Assembly (NCBI RefSeq): GCF_010614805.1
Contig: NZ_JAAFZC010000003.1
Coordinates: 162,856 to 226,855 of the forward strand
Reading direction: 5' to 3'
DNA: 64,000 bases
From: Pseudooceanicola aestuarii
GTDB taxonomy: Bacteria; Pseudomonadota; Alphaproteobacteria; Rhodobacterales; Rhodobacteraceae
In this document: positions 17,097 through 25,378 of the stretch, one piece after another
How positions within the stretch are numbered: the first letter of the stretch is position 1
Layout of the letters: every line of letters begins with the position of its first letter
Made by a program: the position numbers and the translations under genes
Notes under the pieces: generated by a model
The model's input: the letters and a program-made list of their open reading frames with translations, nothing else
Databases searched by the model: none
What the model was told of the DNA's origin: nothing

Positions 17097-17197
17097 ATCG
17101 GGCCGGGGCGCGCTGACCGGCGCGGATCGCAAGTGCCGGGGGGTCGAAAATCTTGCATGTTCTTGGCCGGTTCATGGCTGCCACAAAATTGCCAATT

Positions 17198-17212
17198 TTA
17201 AACATGGTTTAA
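17198..17212. promoter_or_regulatory. CtrA-type site upstream of flgE
   Basis: TTAAACATGGTTTAA is an exact TTAA-N7-TTAA match, the binding consensus of the alphaproteobacterial response regulator CtrA, which controls flagellar genes in many of these bacteria. It ends 61 bases before the flgE ATG, a fitting distance for a promoter-proximal activator. Confidence 0.6.
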
Positions 17213-17273
17213 TCTACACGCACTACTTGCAGCCTGAGCACGACTCGAACAACAACGTGACAGCGAGGCAGAG

Positions 17274-18572
17274 ATGAGCATTTCCAACGCGATGGCATCG
17301 GGCGTCAGCGGCCTGCTGGCGAATTCCACGGCGGTTGAACGGATTTCCTACAATATCGCCAACGCGGATACCGCGGGCTATCGCCGCAGCTTTGCGCAGA
17401 TGGTGACGTCGGGCGCGGTGGCGGCGGGGGCGTCCTCTACCGGGGTGACGACGAACATCGCCCATGCCAACAGCGACGACGGCAGTTTCCAGTCCACGTC
17501 GACGGTCTCGAACCTGTCCATCGGCGGCAACGGGTTCTTTGTCGTGAACCGCAACATCAGCGAGAATTCGACCTCTCCCAACCTGATGACGCGGGTCGGC
17601 AGCTTCGAGCCTGACGACAACGGCTTCCTGCGCAACGCGGCCGGATATTACCTGCTGGGCTTTGAATACGACAGCAACGGATCGCTGGGCGCGGTGGACC
17701 GGTCCAGCTTCGAGGATCTGGTGCCGATCAACGTGTCCAACCGCACGATCAGCGGCAGCGCCACATCCGAGGTGACGATGACGGGCAATCTGCCCTCGCA
17801 GGAGACGGGGTTGGCGACGCCGGGCGATCCGTTCGTCTCCTCGCTGGAATATTATTCGCCTCTGGGAGAGGCGAACCGCCTGTCCTTCTCCTGGCAACCG
17901 ACCGCCAATGCCAATGAATGGGAGGTCACGGTCTCTGACGCGACCACCGATTACGGCACCATGACCATGTCCTTCCACGACAGCGGCGCGCTGGCCGGTG
18001 CGCCGGCGACCTATGGCGCGGGCACCAGCCTGGCCACCGCCCCCGCGGCCTTTGTCTTTGATCCGGCGACGGGCATGATGGAACTGACGATCGACAACGG
18101 CACCACGCCGCAGGTCGTGCAGATCGCCCTGGGGGAGCCGGACAGCTTTGACGGGCTGACCCAGTTCGCCGGCGATTTCACCCCGTTGAACGCCGATGTG
18201 GACGGCGCCCAGAGCGGCGCGCTGACCCGCGTGGAATTCGACGAGTTCGGCGATGTCTGGGGGATCTTCGACAACGGCACCCGTCAGACGCTGTATTCCA
18301 TCCCGCTGGGCACGGTGTCGAACCCCAACGGCCTGGCCACCAGCGACAATTCCGTCTTTGGCCTGTCCGCCGATTCCGGCGATCTTTACCTTGCGCGGCC
18401 CGGCACGGGCGATGCGGGGGTGATCAATTCCGGCGGCGTCGAAAGCTCCAACGTCGATATTGCCGAGGAGCTGACCAGCCTGATCCAGCGGCAGCGGGCC
18501 TATTCTTCCAACGCCAAGATCATCACCACCGCCGACGAGATGCTGGACGAGACGCTGCGCCTGAAGCGCTGA
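17274..18572 (+). CDS. flgE: Flagellar hook protein FlgE
   Basis: FlgE polymerises into the hook. The 432-residue product has the N-terminal rod/hook motif ERISYNIANADTAGYRRSF (about 22-40), the internal GGNGFFVVNRNISENS segment (about 83-98) and the C-terminal INSGGVESSNVDIAEELTSL region with heptads to the end at LDETLRLKR. AGCGAGGCAGAG before the ATG is a plausible ribosome binding site, and a CtrA site precedes it. flgK starts 27 bases after its stop, so flgE-flgK-flgL form one operon. Confidence 0.96.
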   Translation: MSISNAMASGVSGLLANSTAVERISYNIANADTAGYRRSFAQMVTSGAVAAGASSTGVTTNIAHANSDDGSFQSTSTVSNLSIGGNGFFVVNRNISENSTSPNLMTRVGSFEPDDNGFLRNAAGYYLLGFEYDSNGSLGAVDRSSFEDLVPINVSNRTISGSATSEVTMTGNLPSQETGLATPGDPFVSSLEYYSPLGEANRLSFSWQPTANANEWEVTVSDATTDYGTMTMSFHDSGALAGAPATYGAGTSLATAPAAFVFDPATGMMELTIDNGTTPQVVQIALGEPDSFDGLTQFAGDFTPLNADVDGAQSGALTRVEFDEFGDVWGIFDNGTRQTLYSIPLGTVSNPNGLATSDNSVFGLSADSGDLYLARPGTGDAGVINSGGVESSNVDIAEELTSLIQRQRAYSSNAKIITTADEMLDETLRLKR

Positions 18573-18599
18573 TCCATGACCTGACCGGGAAGCCCGAGG

Positions 18600-20012
18600 A
18601 TGAGCCTGACCTCTGCCATGAACGCCGCCCGCAGCGGGCTGGATTACACCAGCCGCTGGGCGCAGACCAGCGCGTCCAACATCGCCAATGCCAACAACGA
18701 GGGCTATGCCCGCCGGGGCATCAGCGTGGTGACCACGGAAATGGGAGAGCCGCGCGTCTCGGAGACGTGGCGCGCGGTCGATGCCTCCATGGATCGACTC
18801 TACCGGACAGAGGTGGCGCGGGCCGCGCGGCAGGACAGCGTTGCGTCGGGGTTGCAGATGTATGCCACCGTCCTGGGCGATCCCGGTGCCGAAGACAGCA
18901 TCATGGGCCGGTTCACCGAACTGGGCACCGCTCTGTCGCTGCTGTCCGTCTCGCCGGGGGATGCGGCGTTGCAACAGGGTGTGGTGACCAATGCCGAATT
19001 GCTGGCCGGGTCGCTGAACCGGGCCAATTCCGCCCTGGGCGAAGCCCGGCACTCCGCGAACCTTGCCATCCAGACCGATCTGGACAGCGCCAATGCCACC
19101 CTGTCGCAGCTGGCCGAACTGAACCGCCGCATCGGCCTTGAACCGGAGCAGAGCGATTTCCGCCTCTCGCTCGAAGACCAGATGAGCCAGGCGTTGGACG
19201 CGCTGGCGCCGCTGATGGATTTCACCGTTCAGACCGATGGCAGTGGCCGGATGACCCTGTTTGCCAGCGGCGGAGCGCCGTTGCTGGAGGGGTCCGACCC
19301 GCAGCTGCTGCGGTTCGATGCCGGCAGCGGCACGCTGATGGCCGGCACGCGCGACATCACACCCGGCGCCGAGGGCGCGCGCGGGATTTCCGAAGGCTCT
19401 CTGACCGGCGGGATCGAATTGTTCAACACCGTGTTGCCGCAGATGCAGGACCAGCTGGACCAGATCGCCGCCGGGCTGATCACCGGGTTCGAGACGGCGG
19501 ATGCCAGCCTGGCCGCGGGAGAGGCAGGGCTGTTCACCGATGCCGGGTCCGCCCTGGCCGTGCTCCATGGCACCGGCCTGGCGGGCCGCATCGCGGTCAA
19601 TGCCGCGCTGGTGCCCGAGCAGGGTGGCGCGGTCTGGCGCATTCGCGACGGGCTGTCCGCCACCACCGCCGGCGCGTCGGGCGACAGTACGCAGGTTCTG
19701 GCCTTCGCGCAGATGCTGGATGGCGACATGTCCTTTGATCCGTCCGCCGGGCTGACCGATACCGCCGCGCTTGGCGATTACATCGCCCTGATGACCGCCA
19801 GCCAGCAGGACACCCGCGCCCGCGCCGAAACCGCGCGCGACAGTTTCGCCGCAGGGGCCGATACGATCCAGGCCACGCGGATGGGGTTCATGGGTGTGAA
19901 CATCGACGACGAGTTGCAGCAGCTTCTGGCGATCGAACAGGCCTATGGCGCCAATTCGCGGGTGTTGTCCGTCGCCTCCGAGATGATCGACACCCTTTTG
20001 GCCGCGTTCTGA
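18600..20012 (+). CDS. flgK: Flagellar hook-filament junction protein FlgK (HAP1)
   Basis: FlgK joins hook and filament. The 470-residue product has the N-terminal motif QTSASNIANANNEGYARRGI (about 21-40), the segment LAELNRRIGLEPEQ typical of HAP1, and the C-terminal GVNIDDELQQLLAIEQAYGA motif (about 431-450) ending in ASEMIDTLLAAF. It follows flgE by 27 bases and precedes flgL by 10 bases, the standard order. Confidence 0.96.
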   Translation: MSLTSAMNAARSGLDYTSRWAQTSASNIANANNEGYARRGISVVTTEMGEPRVSETWRAVDASMDRLYRTEVARAARQDSVASGLQMYATVLGDPGAEDSIMGRFTELGTALSLLSVSPGDAALQQGVVTNAELLAGSLNRANSALGEARHSANLAIQTDLDSANATLSQLAELNRRIGLEPEQSDFRLSLEDQMSQALDALAPLMDFTVQTDGSGRMTLFASGGAPLLEGSDPQLLRFDAGSGTLMAGTRDITPGAEGARGISEGSLTGGIELFNTVLPQMQDQLDQIAAGLITGFETADASLAAGEAGLFTDAGSALAVLHGTGLAGRIAVNAALVPEQGGAVWRIRDGLSATTAGASGDSTQVLAFAQMLDGDMSFDPSAGLTDTAALGDYIALMTASQQDTRARAETARDSFAAGADTIQATRMGFMGVNIDDELQQLLAIEQAYGANSRVLSVASEMIDTLLAAF

Positions 20013-20022
20013 GGAGACCGCA

Positions 20023-21087
20023 GTGATTTCCCTGACCCGCAGCTATTCGTCGCTATTCAGTTCGTACCAGCGCCGGCAGACGATTTCCGACCTGACGCAG
20101 CAGATGAACGCGGCGCAGCACGAAGTCTCCACCGGGATGAAATCCGATGTCTACAAGTCGCTGGGGATGGGCGCGGCCGAAACACTGAGCCTGCGCGCCA
20201 GCATGGCCCGCGAAGCGGCGCAGATCGACGCGAACGCGCTGCTGAACAATCGGCTGGAGACGACGGCCGGCGCGCTTGGTTCCATCCGCGACAGCGTGGC
20301 GGAGGTGCTGGAGCTGGGGCTGGCCAACCGCTCCGCGCCCCTGGGCACCGCCGCCGGATTGCAGGAGGCCGCGCGGGCCGCATTGGAATCGGTGATCGCC
20401 CAGGCCAACGGATCCCATGCCGGCATGCCCCTGTTCGCCGGGGCCGAAGGGACATCCCGGGCGCTACAGCCGTGGAACACCGCCAATCCCGACACCGGGC
20501 TGGCGCCGGCTGACGTGCTGGCGGGGATCCTGTCCGGCGGGCTGGCCAGCGGCGCGGATGCCAGCGCGCGCGTGGCGGAAATCGCGGCGGTCTTCGACGG
20601 TACCGCGACCGATCCCGCCACCGATTTCGAGGCGACGTTCTACAATGGCAGCACCGGCGCGACGCCACGCCTGCAGGCGCTGGTGGGCGATGATACGGTG
20701 CTGAGCTACGGGGTTCAGGCCAATGACGATGCGTTCCGCGACGTGATCCGGGGTCTGTCGATGCTGGCTTCGACCGATGCGGCCACGATTTCCGACCCGA
20801 CCGCCTATGACACCTGGGTCGGTGCCGCCGTCGATGCGCTGAGCGCCGGGACACAGGGCCTGTTGTCCGCCGAGACGGCCCTGGGCAGCCAGATGGCCCT
20901 GATCGAGGATGCGAACCAGCGCTTTGCCGACCGGATCGATCTGTACAACCTGCGGATCCTGGATCTGGAGGGGGTGGACGAATACGAAGCGGCGACCCGG
21001 CTGTCCAACCTGGGTACCCAGTTGCAGGCCAGCTATGCCGTCTCAGCCCAGCTGTCGCAGCTGAGCTTCCTGAATTTCATGCCGTGA
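20023..21087 (+). CDS. flgL: Flagellar hook-filament junction protein FlgL (HAP3)
   Basis: FlgL is the second hook-filament adaptor. The 354-residue product has a flagellin-like N-terminus (TQQMNAAQHEVSTGMKSDVY, about 25-44) and a C-terminal flagellin-like helix (YEAATRLSNLGTQLQASYAV, about 322-341). It starts at a GTG preceded by GAGGAGACC. Its last 45 bases overlap the 3' end of the convergent regulator gene at 21043, an unusual tail-to-tail overlap. Confidence 0.93.
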   Translation: MISLTRSYSSLFSSYQRRQTISDLTQQMNAAQHEVSTGMKSDVYKSLGMGAAETLSLRASMAREAAQIDANALLNNRLETTAGALGSIRDSVAEVLELGLANRSAPLGTAAGLQEAARAALESVIAQANGSHAGMPLFAGAEGTSRALQPWNTANPDTGLAPADVLAGILSGGLASGADASARVAEIAAVFDGTATDPATDFEATFYNGSTGATPRLQALVGDDTVLSYGVQANDDAFRDVIRGLSMLASTDAATISDPTAYDTWVGAAVDALSAGTQGLLSAETALGSQMALIEDANQRFADRIDLYNLRILDLEGVDEYEAATRLSNLGTQLQASYAVSAQLSQLSFLNFMP

Positions 21088-21810
21088 GGCACTGACCGCG
21101 CGCAGATGCGAGGGGGCGGAGGTCTCCGCGACCTCGGGGGTCAGCCGGTAGCCACGGCCGCGGATCGTCTGGATATGCGGATCTCCGGTATGGGTCATTT
21201 CCTCGATCTTCTTGCGGATGCGGCAGATGTAGACGTCGATCACCTTGTCGAAAGGCTGCGTCTCCACCATGCCGTAGACCGCATCGTAGATCGACGCCTT
21301 TGACACGATCTGCGGCGCGGCCAGGGCGATCTGCTGGAAAATCGCCAGCTCGCGCTGCGACAGCTTCAGTTGCTGACCGGCGACATCCGGGTCGCGCCCG
21401 TCGAAATAGGCGGTAACCTCGCCAATCCGGACGGAACCGGAGGCATGGCCGTGGAACCGCCGGGTGATGGCGTTGACGCGGGCGCGCAGCTCCACCCCCG
21501 TCAGCGGGCCGACCAGGTCGTCATCCGCGCCCGCATCCAGCACGGCGGCAGAGGCTTCGGGATCGCGGGCGCGGCGCAGCACCAGGATCGGATTGGTGCA
21601 GCCGGTCTGGCGCAGCCGCAGGATCCGGGACACCAGGTCGGGGGCCTGCGGCAACAGGATCGGACGGTCTGTCCCGCCGCCGTCGATCAGATCCAGCTGC
21701 CGGTCGAAGAAATCATCCCCGACCCGGACAACCTGCCATTGCGCGGCGTCGAGATCCGCAAGCAGACCTTGCAAAGATGCCGATCGTGTCTCGTACAGGT
21801 AGATGTACAA
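21043..21810 (-). CDS. ftcR: OmpR-type response regulator, Rem/FtcR-like flagellar activator
   Basis: Rem (Sinorhizobium) and FtcR (Brucella) are orphan response regulators that switch on flagellar genes. The product, 255 residues, begins [M]YIYLYETRSASLQGLLADLD with a degenerate receiver domain (about 1-120). Its C-terminal winged helix (about 145-235) has KLSQRELAIFQQIALAAPQI, KVIDVYICRIRKKIEE and IQTIRGRGYRL, close to CtrA/PhoB-type DNA-binding domains. I chose a TTG start at 21810: AAGGGG lies 7 bases upstream (complement of 21818-21823) and it matches where family members begin; an upstream in-frame ATG at 21894 would add a Cys-rich tail unlike the family. The 3' end overlaps flgL. In roseobacters a regulator of this kind is reported to be needed for motility (FlaC); whether this is its orthologue is inference. 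Confidence 0.85.
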   Translation of the reverse strand: MYIYLYETRSASLQGLLADLDAAQWQVVRVGDDFFDRQLDLIDGGGTDRPILLPQAPDLVSRILRLRQTGCTNPILVLRRARDPEASAAVLDAGADDDLVGPLTGVELRARVNAITRRFHGHASGSVRIGEVTAYFDGRDPDVAGQQLKLSQRELAIFQQIALAAPQIVSKASIYDAVYGMVETQPFDKVIDVYICRIRKKIEEMTHTGDPHIQTIRGRGYRLTPEVAETSAPSHLRAVSASRHEIQEAQLRQLG

Positions 21811-21877
21811 CTCCGGTCCCCTTGTCGGATTGTCCGGTGCATATCCACCGCAACGATGTCCATGATCCGTGCAAAGA

Positions 21878-21885
21878 CAAGTATA
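21878..21885. promoter_or_regulatory. CAAGTATA motif upstream of the ftcR-like gene
   Basis: Exact copy of the flagellar 8-mer within AGACAAGTATAGTCAAGCATT, 68 bases upstream of the TTG start. The flanks repeat those of the copy at 809 (AGACAAGTATAG and CAAGCATNGA in both), so the shared unit is longer than 8 bases. Confidence 0.4.
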
Positions 21886-21912
21886 GTCAAGCATTGAGCA
21901 AGAATTACATGG

Positions 21913-21927
21913 TTAAACGAATTTTAA
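21913..21927. promoter_or_regulatory. CtrA-type site between ftcR-like gene and flgI
   Basis: TTAAACGAATTTTAA is an exact TTAA-N7-TTAA match. It ends 64 bases before the flgI ATG and lies about 100 bases upstream of the divergent regulator start, so it could serve either gene. The distance to flgI resembles that at flgE. Confidence 0.6.
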
Positions 21928-21991
21928 TCATTGCGCGATTTCCGACCGCGCTGGTAGAATGCCAAGAACAATACCCAAGGAGAGTCCTTAC

Positions 21992-23095
21992 ATGTTGCGC
22001 GCCTGCATCCTTGCGCTGACCCTGTGCGCCACCCTGACGGGCCTGGCGGCACGGGCGGATGTGCGGATCAAGGACATCGCAACCTTCGAGGGGGTGCGGG
22101 AAAACCAGTTGGTGGGCTACGGGCTGGTGGTCGGGCTGAACGGCACCGGCGACACGCTGCGCAACAGTCCCTTCACGGAGCAGAGTATCGCCGGCATGCT
22201 GGAACGTCTGGGCGTCGGCAACCTGACCGAAGACCAGATGAAAACGCGCAACACCGCCGCCGTGATGGTGACGGCCATGCTGCCGCCCTTTGCCCGGCTG
22301 GGTGCGCCGATCGACGTTGTGGTCTCCTCCCTCGGCGATGCGACGTCATTGCGGGGCGGCACGCTGATCGTGACCCCCCTGACCGGCGCGGACGGAGAGG
22401 TCTACGCCGTGGCGCAGGGGCCGATTGCCGTGGCAGGGTTTGCGGCGCAGGGCAGCAATGCCTCCATCGTCGAGGGGGTGCCGACCGTCGCCCGGATCGA
22501 GAACGGTGCCACGGTGGAAAACGAGATCGACTTTTCCTTTTCCTCCATGGACAGCATCCGGCTGAGCCTGCGCAATCCCGATTTCACCACCGCCGTCCGC
22601 ATGGCCGAGGCGATCAACAACCGGTTCGGCGGCAATACCGCGCGCGCGCTGGACCCCTCCACCATCGAGGTGCGACCACTGGGCAAGGCCGACATGCCCA
22701 GCCTTCTGGCCGATCTGGAGAACATTCGCGTGCAGCCCGACGCGGTGGCCAAGGTGGTGATCGACGCGCGTTCCGGCACCATCGTGATCGGTGCCAACGT
22801 GCGCATCGACAAGGTCGCTGTCAGCCAGGGCGGGTTGACCGTGATGGTGCGCGAAGACCCGGAAGTCAGCCAGCCCAATCCGATCACCATCGGCGGCACC
22901 ACCGTGGTGGTGCCCCGCACCAGCGTCGCGGTGGAGGAAACGGAATCCTACTTCACCATCCTCGAAGGCGATGTCAGCCTGCAACGGCTGGTGGACGGGC
23001 TGAACGCCATCGGCCTGGGCGCGACGGAAACCATTTCGATCCTTCAGGCGATCAAGGCCGCCGGCGCATTGCACGCGGATCTGGAAATCATCTGA
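21992..23095 (+). CDS. flgI: Flagellar P-ring protein FlgI
   Basis: FlgI forms the periplasmic ring around the rod. The 367-residue product has a signal peptide (MLRACILALTLCATLTGLAARA) followed by DVRIKDIATFEGVRENQLVG, the hallmark mature N-terminus, and then YGLVVGLNGTGDTLRNSPFT. Later motifs VVSSLGDATSLRGGTLIVTP and GATETISILQAIKAAGALHA are also typical. ATG 21992 is chosen because AAGGAGAG lies about 10 bases upstream and it begins the signal peptide. flgJ follows 15 bases after the stop. Confidence 0.97.
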   Translation: MLRACILALTLCATLTGLAARADVRIKDIATFEGVRENQLVGYGLVVGLNGTGDTLRNSPFTEQSIAGMLERLGVGNLTEDQMKTRNTAAVMVTAMLPPFARLGAPIDVVVSSLGDATSLRGGTLIVTPLTGADGEVYAVAQGPIAVAGFAAQGSNASIVEGVPTVARIENGATVENEIDFSFSSMDSIRLSLRNPDFTTAVRMAEAINNRFGGNTARALDPSTIEVRPLGKADMPSLLADLENIRVQPDAVAKVVIDARSGTIVIGANVRIDKVAVSQGGLTVMVREDPEVSQPNPITIGGTTVVVPRTSVAVEETESYFTILEGDVSLQRLVDGLNAIGLGATETISILQAIKAAGALHADLEII

Positions 23096-23110
23096 GAAGG
23101 GACGCGGGGC

Positions 23111-23428
23111 ATGGACATCAAGACGGCGATGGCGGCCTTGCAGGTCACGCAGGCGCAACAGGCCCAACCCGGCGCCGCCGCGCCCGATGCACCGTCCAGC
23201 GCGGCGCGCGAATTCGAGAAGATGTACCTGACCCAGATGTTCGACGAGATGCTGAAGGAGGTCGATATCGGCAGCCTGGGCGCCGGCACGGCCGAAGAGC
23301 ATTGGCGCTATTTCCTGGCAGAGGCCACGGCCGAACAGCTGGCAGCGCAGGGTGGCATCGGGCTGGCGCAGCAGGTCGGGCGGGCGCTGGACGCCTATGA
23401 CACGACCCGCAAGCTGGGAGAGAGCTGA
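23111..23428 (+). CDS. flgJ: FlgJ-type rod-binding protein, without muramidase domain
   Basis: The 105-residue product matches only the N-terminal, rod-scaffolding half of enterobacterial FlgJ: AAREFEKMYLTQMFDEMLKE (about 31-50) and EHWRYFLAEATAEQLAAQGG (about 63-82). The peptidoglycan-hydrolysing domain is absent, as is normal in Rhodobacteraceae; the separate transglycosylase gene at 36975 probably does that job. It overlaps the next gene by one base. Confidence 0.9.
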   Translation: MDIKTAMAALQVTQAQQAQPGAAAPDAPSSAAREFEKMYLTQMFDEMLKEVDIGSLGAGTAEEHWRYFLAEATAEQLAAQGGIGLAQQVGRALDAYDTTRKLGES

Positions 23429-23853
23429 TGACCGCACCGCAGCTCACCACCACAAGCCAAGCCGCCGCCGAGGCTCTGATCGACCGGCTGGCCCGTGTCC
23501 TGCGCGACGAGATCGCGGCCATCGGCCAGGGCAATCTGGCCGAGATCGAAGTGCAGTTCCCCCGCAAGCAGCAACTGCTGGCAGAGGTGGAGGCGGCATT
23601 CGCCGATCCCGCGCCGCTGTTGGAAGGCGACAGCCCGCGCGCCGAACGCCTGCGCGCCAAGCTGTCGGAGCTGCGAGACCTGCTGCACCAGGACATGGAC
23701 ATCCTGCGCCGAATGACGGAGGCCACGGCCTCTGTCGCGCGGGAGATCGAACGAATACGCGACCGGCACAGCCTGCGCGGGCTTTATGACCGGGACGGCT
23801 CTGCCGGGACGGGGCCTGTTGCGCCGACGCAACGTTTCGATCAATCGGTCTGA
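23428..23853 (+). CDS. FlgN-like flagellar export chaperone
   Basis: A 141-residue, largely alpha-helical protein directly after flgJ. FlgN chaperones FlgK and FlgL; family members are poorly conserved helical bundles. Here helices include AEALIDRLARVLRDEIAAIG and LHQDMDILRRMTEATASVAR, and the C-terminus has SLRGLYDRDG, compatible with a FlgN tail. The role is inferred from size, predicted helicity and place. It is separated from fliC by a promoter region with a CtrA site. Confidence 0.65.
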   Translation: MTAPQLTTTSQAAAEALIDRLARVLRDEIAAIGQGNLAEIEVQFPRKQQLLAEVEAAFADPAPLLEGDSPRAERLRAKLSELRDLLHQDMDILRRMTEATASVAREIERIRDRHSLRGLYDRDGSAGTGPVAPTQRFDQSV

Positions 23854-23855
23854 GA

Positions 23856-23870
23856 TTAACCTTCGTTTAA
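23856..23870. promoter_or_regulatory. CtrA-type site upstream of the flagellin gene
   Basis: TTAACCTTCGTTTAA is an exact TTAA-N7-TTAA match starting 3 bases after the preceding stop codon and ending 89 bases before the flagellin ATG. It is followed by CTTGTCCTT, a string also found near the sigma factor gene at 8110, which may be a -35 element of a shared promoter type. The leader between here and 23959 may also hold the mRNA target of FlbT. Confidence 0.6.
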
Positions 23871-23959
23871 CCTTGTCCTTCAATCTGCCTTTTCACGGGC
23901 AGTTCCCGTTTTCGTCAGAAAGACGAAGACCAACAAAAAAAGAACATTGAGGACAAGAA

Positions 23960-24796
23960 ATGTCATCTATTCTTACCAATGCCAGCGCCATGTCGGCGCT
24001 GTCCACCCTGCGTGACATCAACAGCAACCTGAACACCACTCAGGATCGCATCAGCACCGGCCTGAACATCAGCTCGGGCAAGGACAATGCCGCCTATTTC
24101 TCGATCTCCGAGACGATGAGCGGCGACTCGCGGATCTACAAGGCGATCGATGAAAGCCTGACCCTGACGCAGAACTCCATCTCCTCGGCCCGTCTTGGCG
24201 CCGAAACGGTGGTGGACCTGGCCGAAGAGTTCGTGGAACGCGTGGCCTTTGCCCAGGGCGGGACCGCTGAAACGCGCAAGAACGTCCAGCTGGAGCTGGA
24301 CGAGCTGTCGGCACGCATCCAGACGACCATCAACCAGGCGACCTTCAACGGGTCCGACCTGGTGAATGGCACATCCGCCGTGACCGTCGTCACCGGCATC
24401 AGCCGGACGGCGGCGGGGTCGGTCGACACGACCACCGTCACGTTCAACCAGCAGGATCTGGGCGCCATCCAGTCGGCCCTTGCGGCCATCAACCTGAATA
24501 CCAGCTCGACCACCGCACTCCAGAAAGGGGACCTGCAGGCAGCGGAATCCACCCTGGCCAGCGCCATCGCATCCGCCACCTCCTTCGGCATTGCCGAAAA
24601 ATCGGTGGAAATGCAGAAGGAGTTCCTGGGTGAACTGACCGACCGCATCGACAGCGGGATCGGCAGCATGATCGACGCCGATATGGAGGAGGAGGCCGCG
24701 CGCCTTCAATCCCTCCAGGTGCAGCAACAGCTGGCGACGCAATCGCTCTCGATTGCCAACCAGGCGCCGCAGAACATCCTGTCTCTCTTCAGGTAA
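23960..24796 (+). CDS. fliC: Flagellin
   Basis: The filament subunit. At 278 residues it is short for a flagellin, as in many Rhodobacteraceae, with little variable D2/D3 region. The N-terminal coiled region has TQDRISTGLNISSGKDNAAY (about 27-46) and the C-terminal region AARLQSLQVQQQLATQSLSI and ANQAPQNILSLFR, both canonical. Ser/Thr-rich surface sequence lies around residues 130-190 (for example SRTAAGSVDTTTVTF), possible sites for glycosylation by the enzymes at 1902-5128 (inference). ACATTGAGGACAAGAA precedes the ATG. A strong terminator follows at 24836. Confidence 0.97.
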   Translation: MSSILTNASAMSALSTLRDINSNLNTTQDRISTGLNISSGKDNAAYFSISETMSGDSRIYKAIDESLTLTQNSISSARLGAETVVDLAEEFVERVAFAQGGTAETRKNVQLELDELSARIQTTINQATFNGSDLVNGTSAVTVVTGISRTAAGSVDTTTVTFNQQDLGAIQSALAAINLNTSSTTALQKGDLQAAESTLASAIASATSFGIAEKSVEMQKEFLGELTDRIDSGIGSMIDADMEEEAARLQSLQVQQQLATQSLSIANQAPQNILSLFR

Positions 24797-24835
24797 GTTG
24801 GCGGTGACGGCTTCAGGGCCGTCAGTTGACAGGAC

Positions 24836-24860
24836 GAGGGGGCGCCCCCGTGGCGCCCCT
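24836..24860 (+). terminator. Rho-independent terminator after flagellin gene
   Basis: Perfect 8-base stem GGGGCGCC / GGCGCCCC (24837-24844 and 24850-24857) with a 5-base loop CCCGT, followed by TTT. A weaker hairpin GACGGC-TTCAGG-GCCGTC lies just upstream at 24804-24821. Together they separate the abundant flagellin transcript from flaF-flbT. Confidence 0.75.
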
Positions 24861-24943
24861 TTACCCCGATCCGAGGCGGGACCAACCCGGCCCGGGCACC
24901 ACCATGGCACACGCCACACGACAGGCGAGACGAGGCAGACAAG

Positions 24944-25378
24944 ATGAGCATTGCTGCGTACAAGCGCACCATCCGGGAGAGTGAATCCCCCCGGCAGATC
25001 GAAACCCGCGTATTCTCCCGGATCACTGGCCGACTGGCTGAATTCCGTCCCGATTTCAACGCCGCCACCACCCGCGAGGCCCGCGCCGCACTGCTGGCCG
25101 GTGGCCTGCGCGCCGCGTTGGCCGACAACCGCAAGCTGTGGGCGACGCTGCGCGACGACCTGGCGCATGAGAACAACAGCCTGCCGCCCAACCTGCGGGC
25201 GCAACTGCTGTCCATCGCGCTGTGGGTGGACCGGCAGACGCTGACCCTGATGGGCGGCGGCCCAGGACTGTCGGGGCTGATCGACGTCAACACCAATATC
25301 CTTGCGGGGCTGTCGCGCGCGCCCTCTTCTCAACAGGTGGGAACCGATGAGCCTCAAACTCACCTTGAAACCCTTTGA
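24944..25378 (+). CDS. flaF: Flagellar biosynthesis regulator FlaF
   Basis: FlaF is an alphaproteobacterial activator of flagellin synthesis that works against FlbT. The 144-residue product opens MSIAAYKRTIRESESPRQIE, the family signature, and later has LPPNLRAQLLSIALWVDRQT (about 81-100). The order flagellin-flaF-flbT is common in alphaproteobacteria. Its last 32 bases overlap flbT. Confidence 0.93.
   Translation: MSIAAYKRTIRESESPRQIETRVFSRITGRLAEFRPDFNAATTREARAALLAGGLRAALADNRKLWATLRDDLAHENNSLPPNLRAQLLSIALWVDRQTLTLMGGGPGLSGLIDVNTNILAGLSRAPSSQQVGTDEPQTHLETL

Noticed and set aside
17223..19568. 781-codon open frame on the minus strand across flgE and flgK
   Set aside because: It is antisense to two clear flagellar genes, its product is His/Arg/Gly-rich without motifs, and it has no ribosome binding site; a high-GC shadow.
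21808..21894. Upstream ATG start for the ftcR-like gene
   Set aside because: It would add a Cys/His-rich N-terminal tail unlike the family and lies over the promoter motifs; the TTG with AAGGGG is a better start.
24804..24821. First hairpin after the flagellin gene as main terminator
   Set aside because: Only a 6-base stem and no T run; the hairpin at 24836-24860 fits a terminator better.
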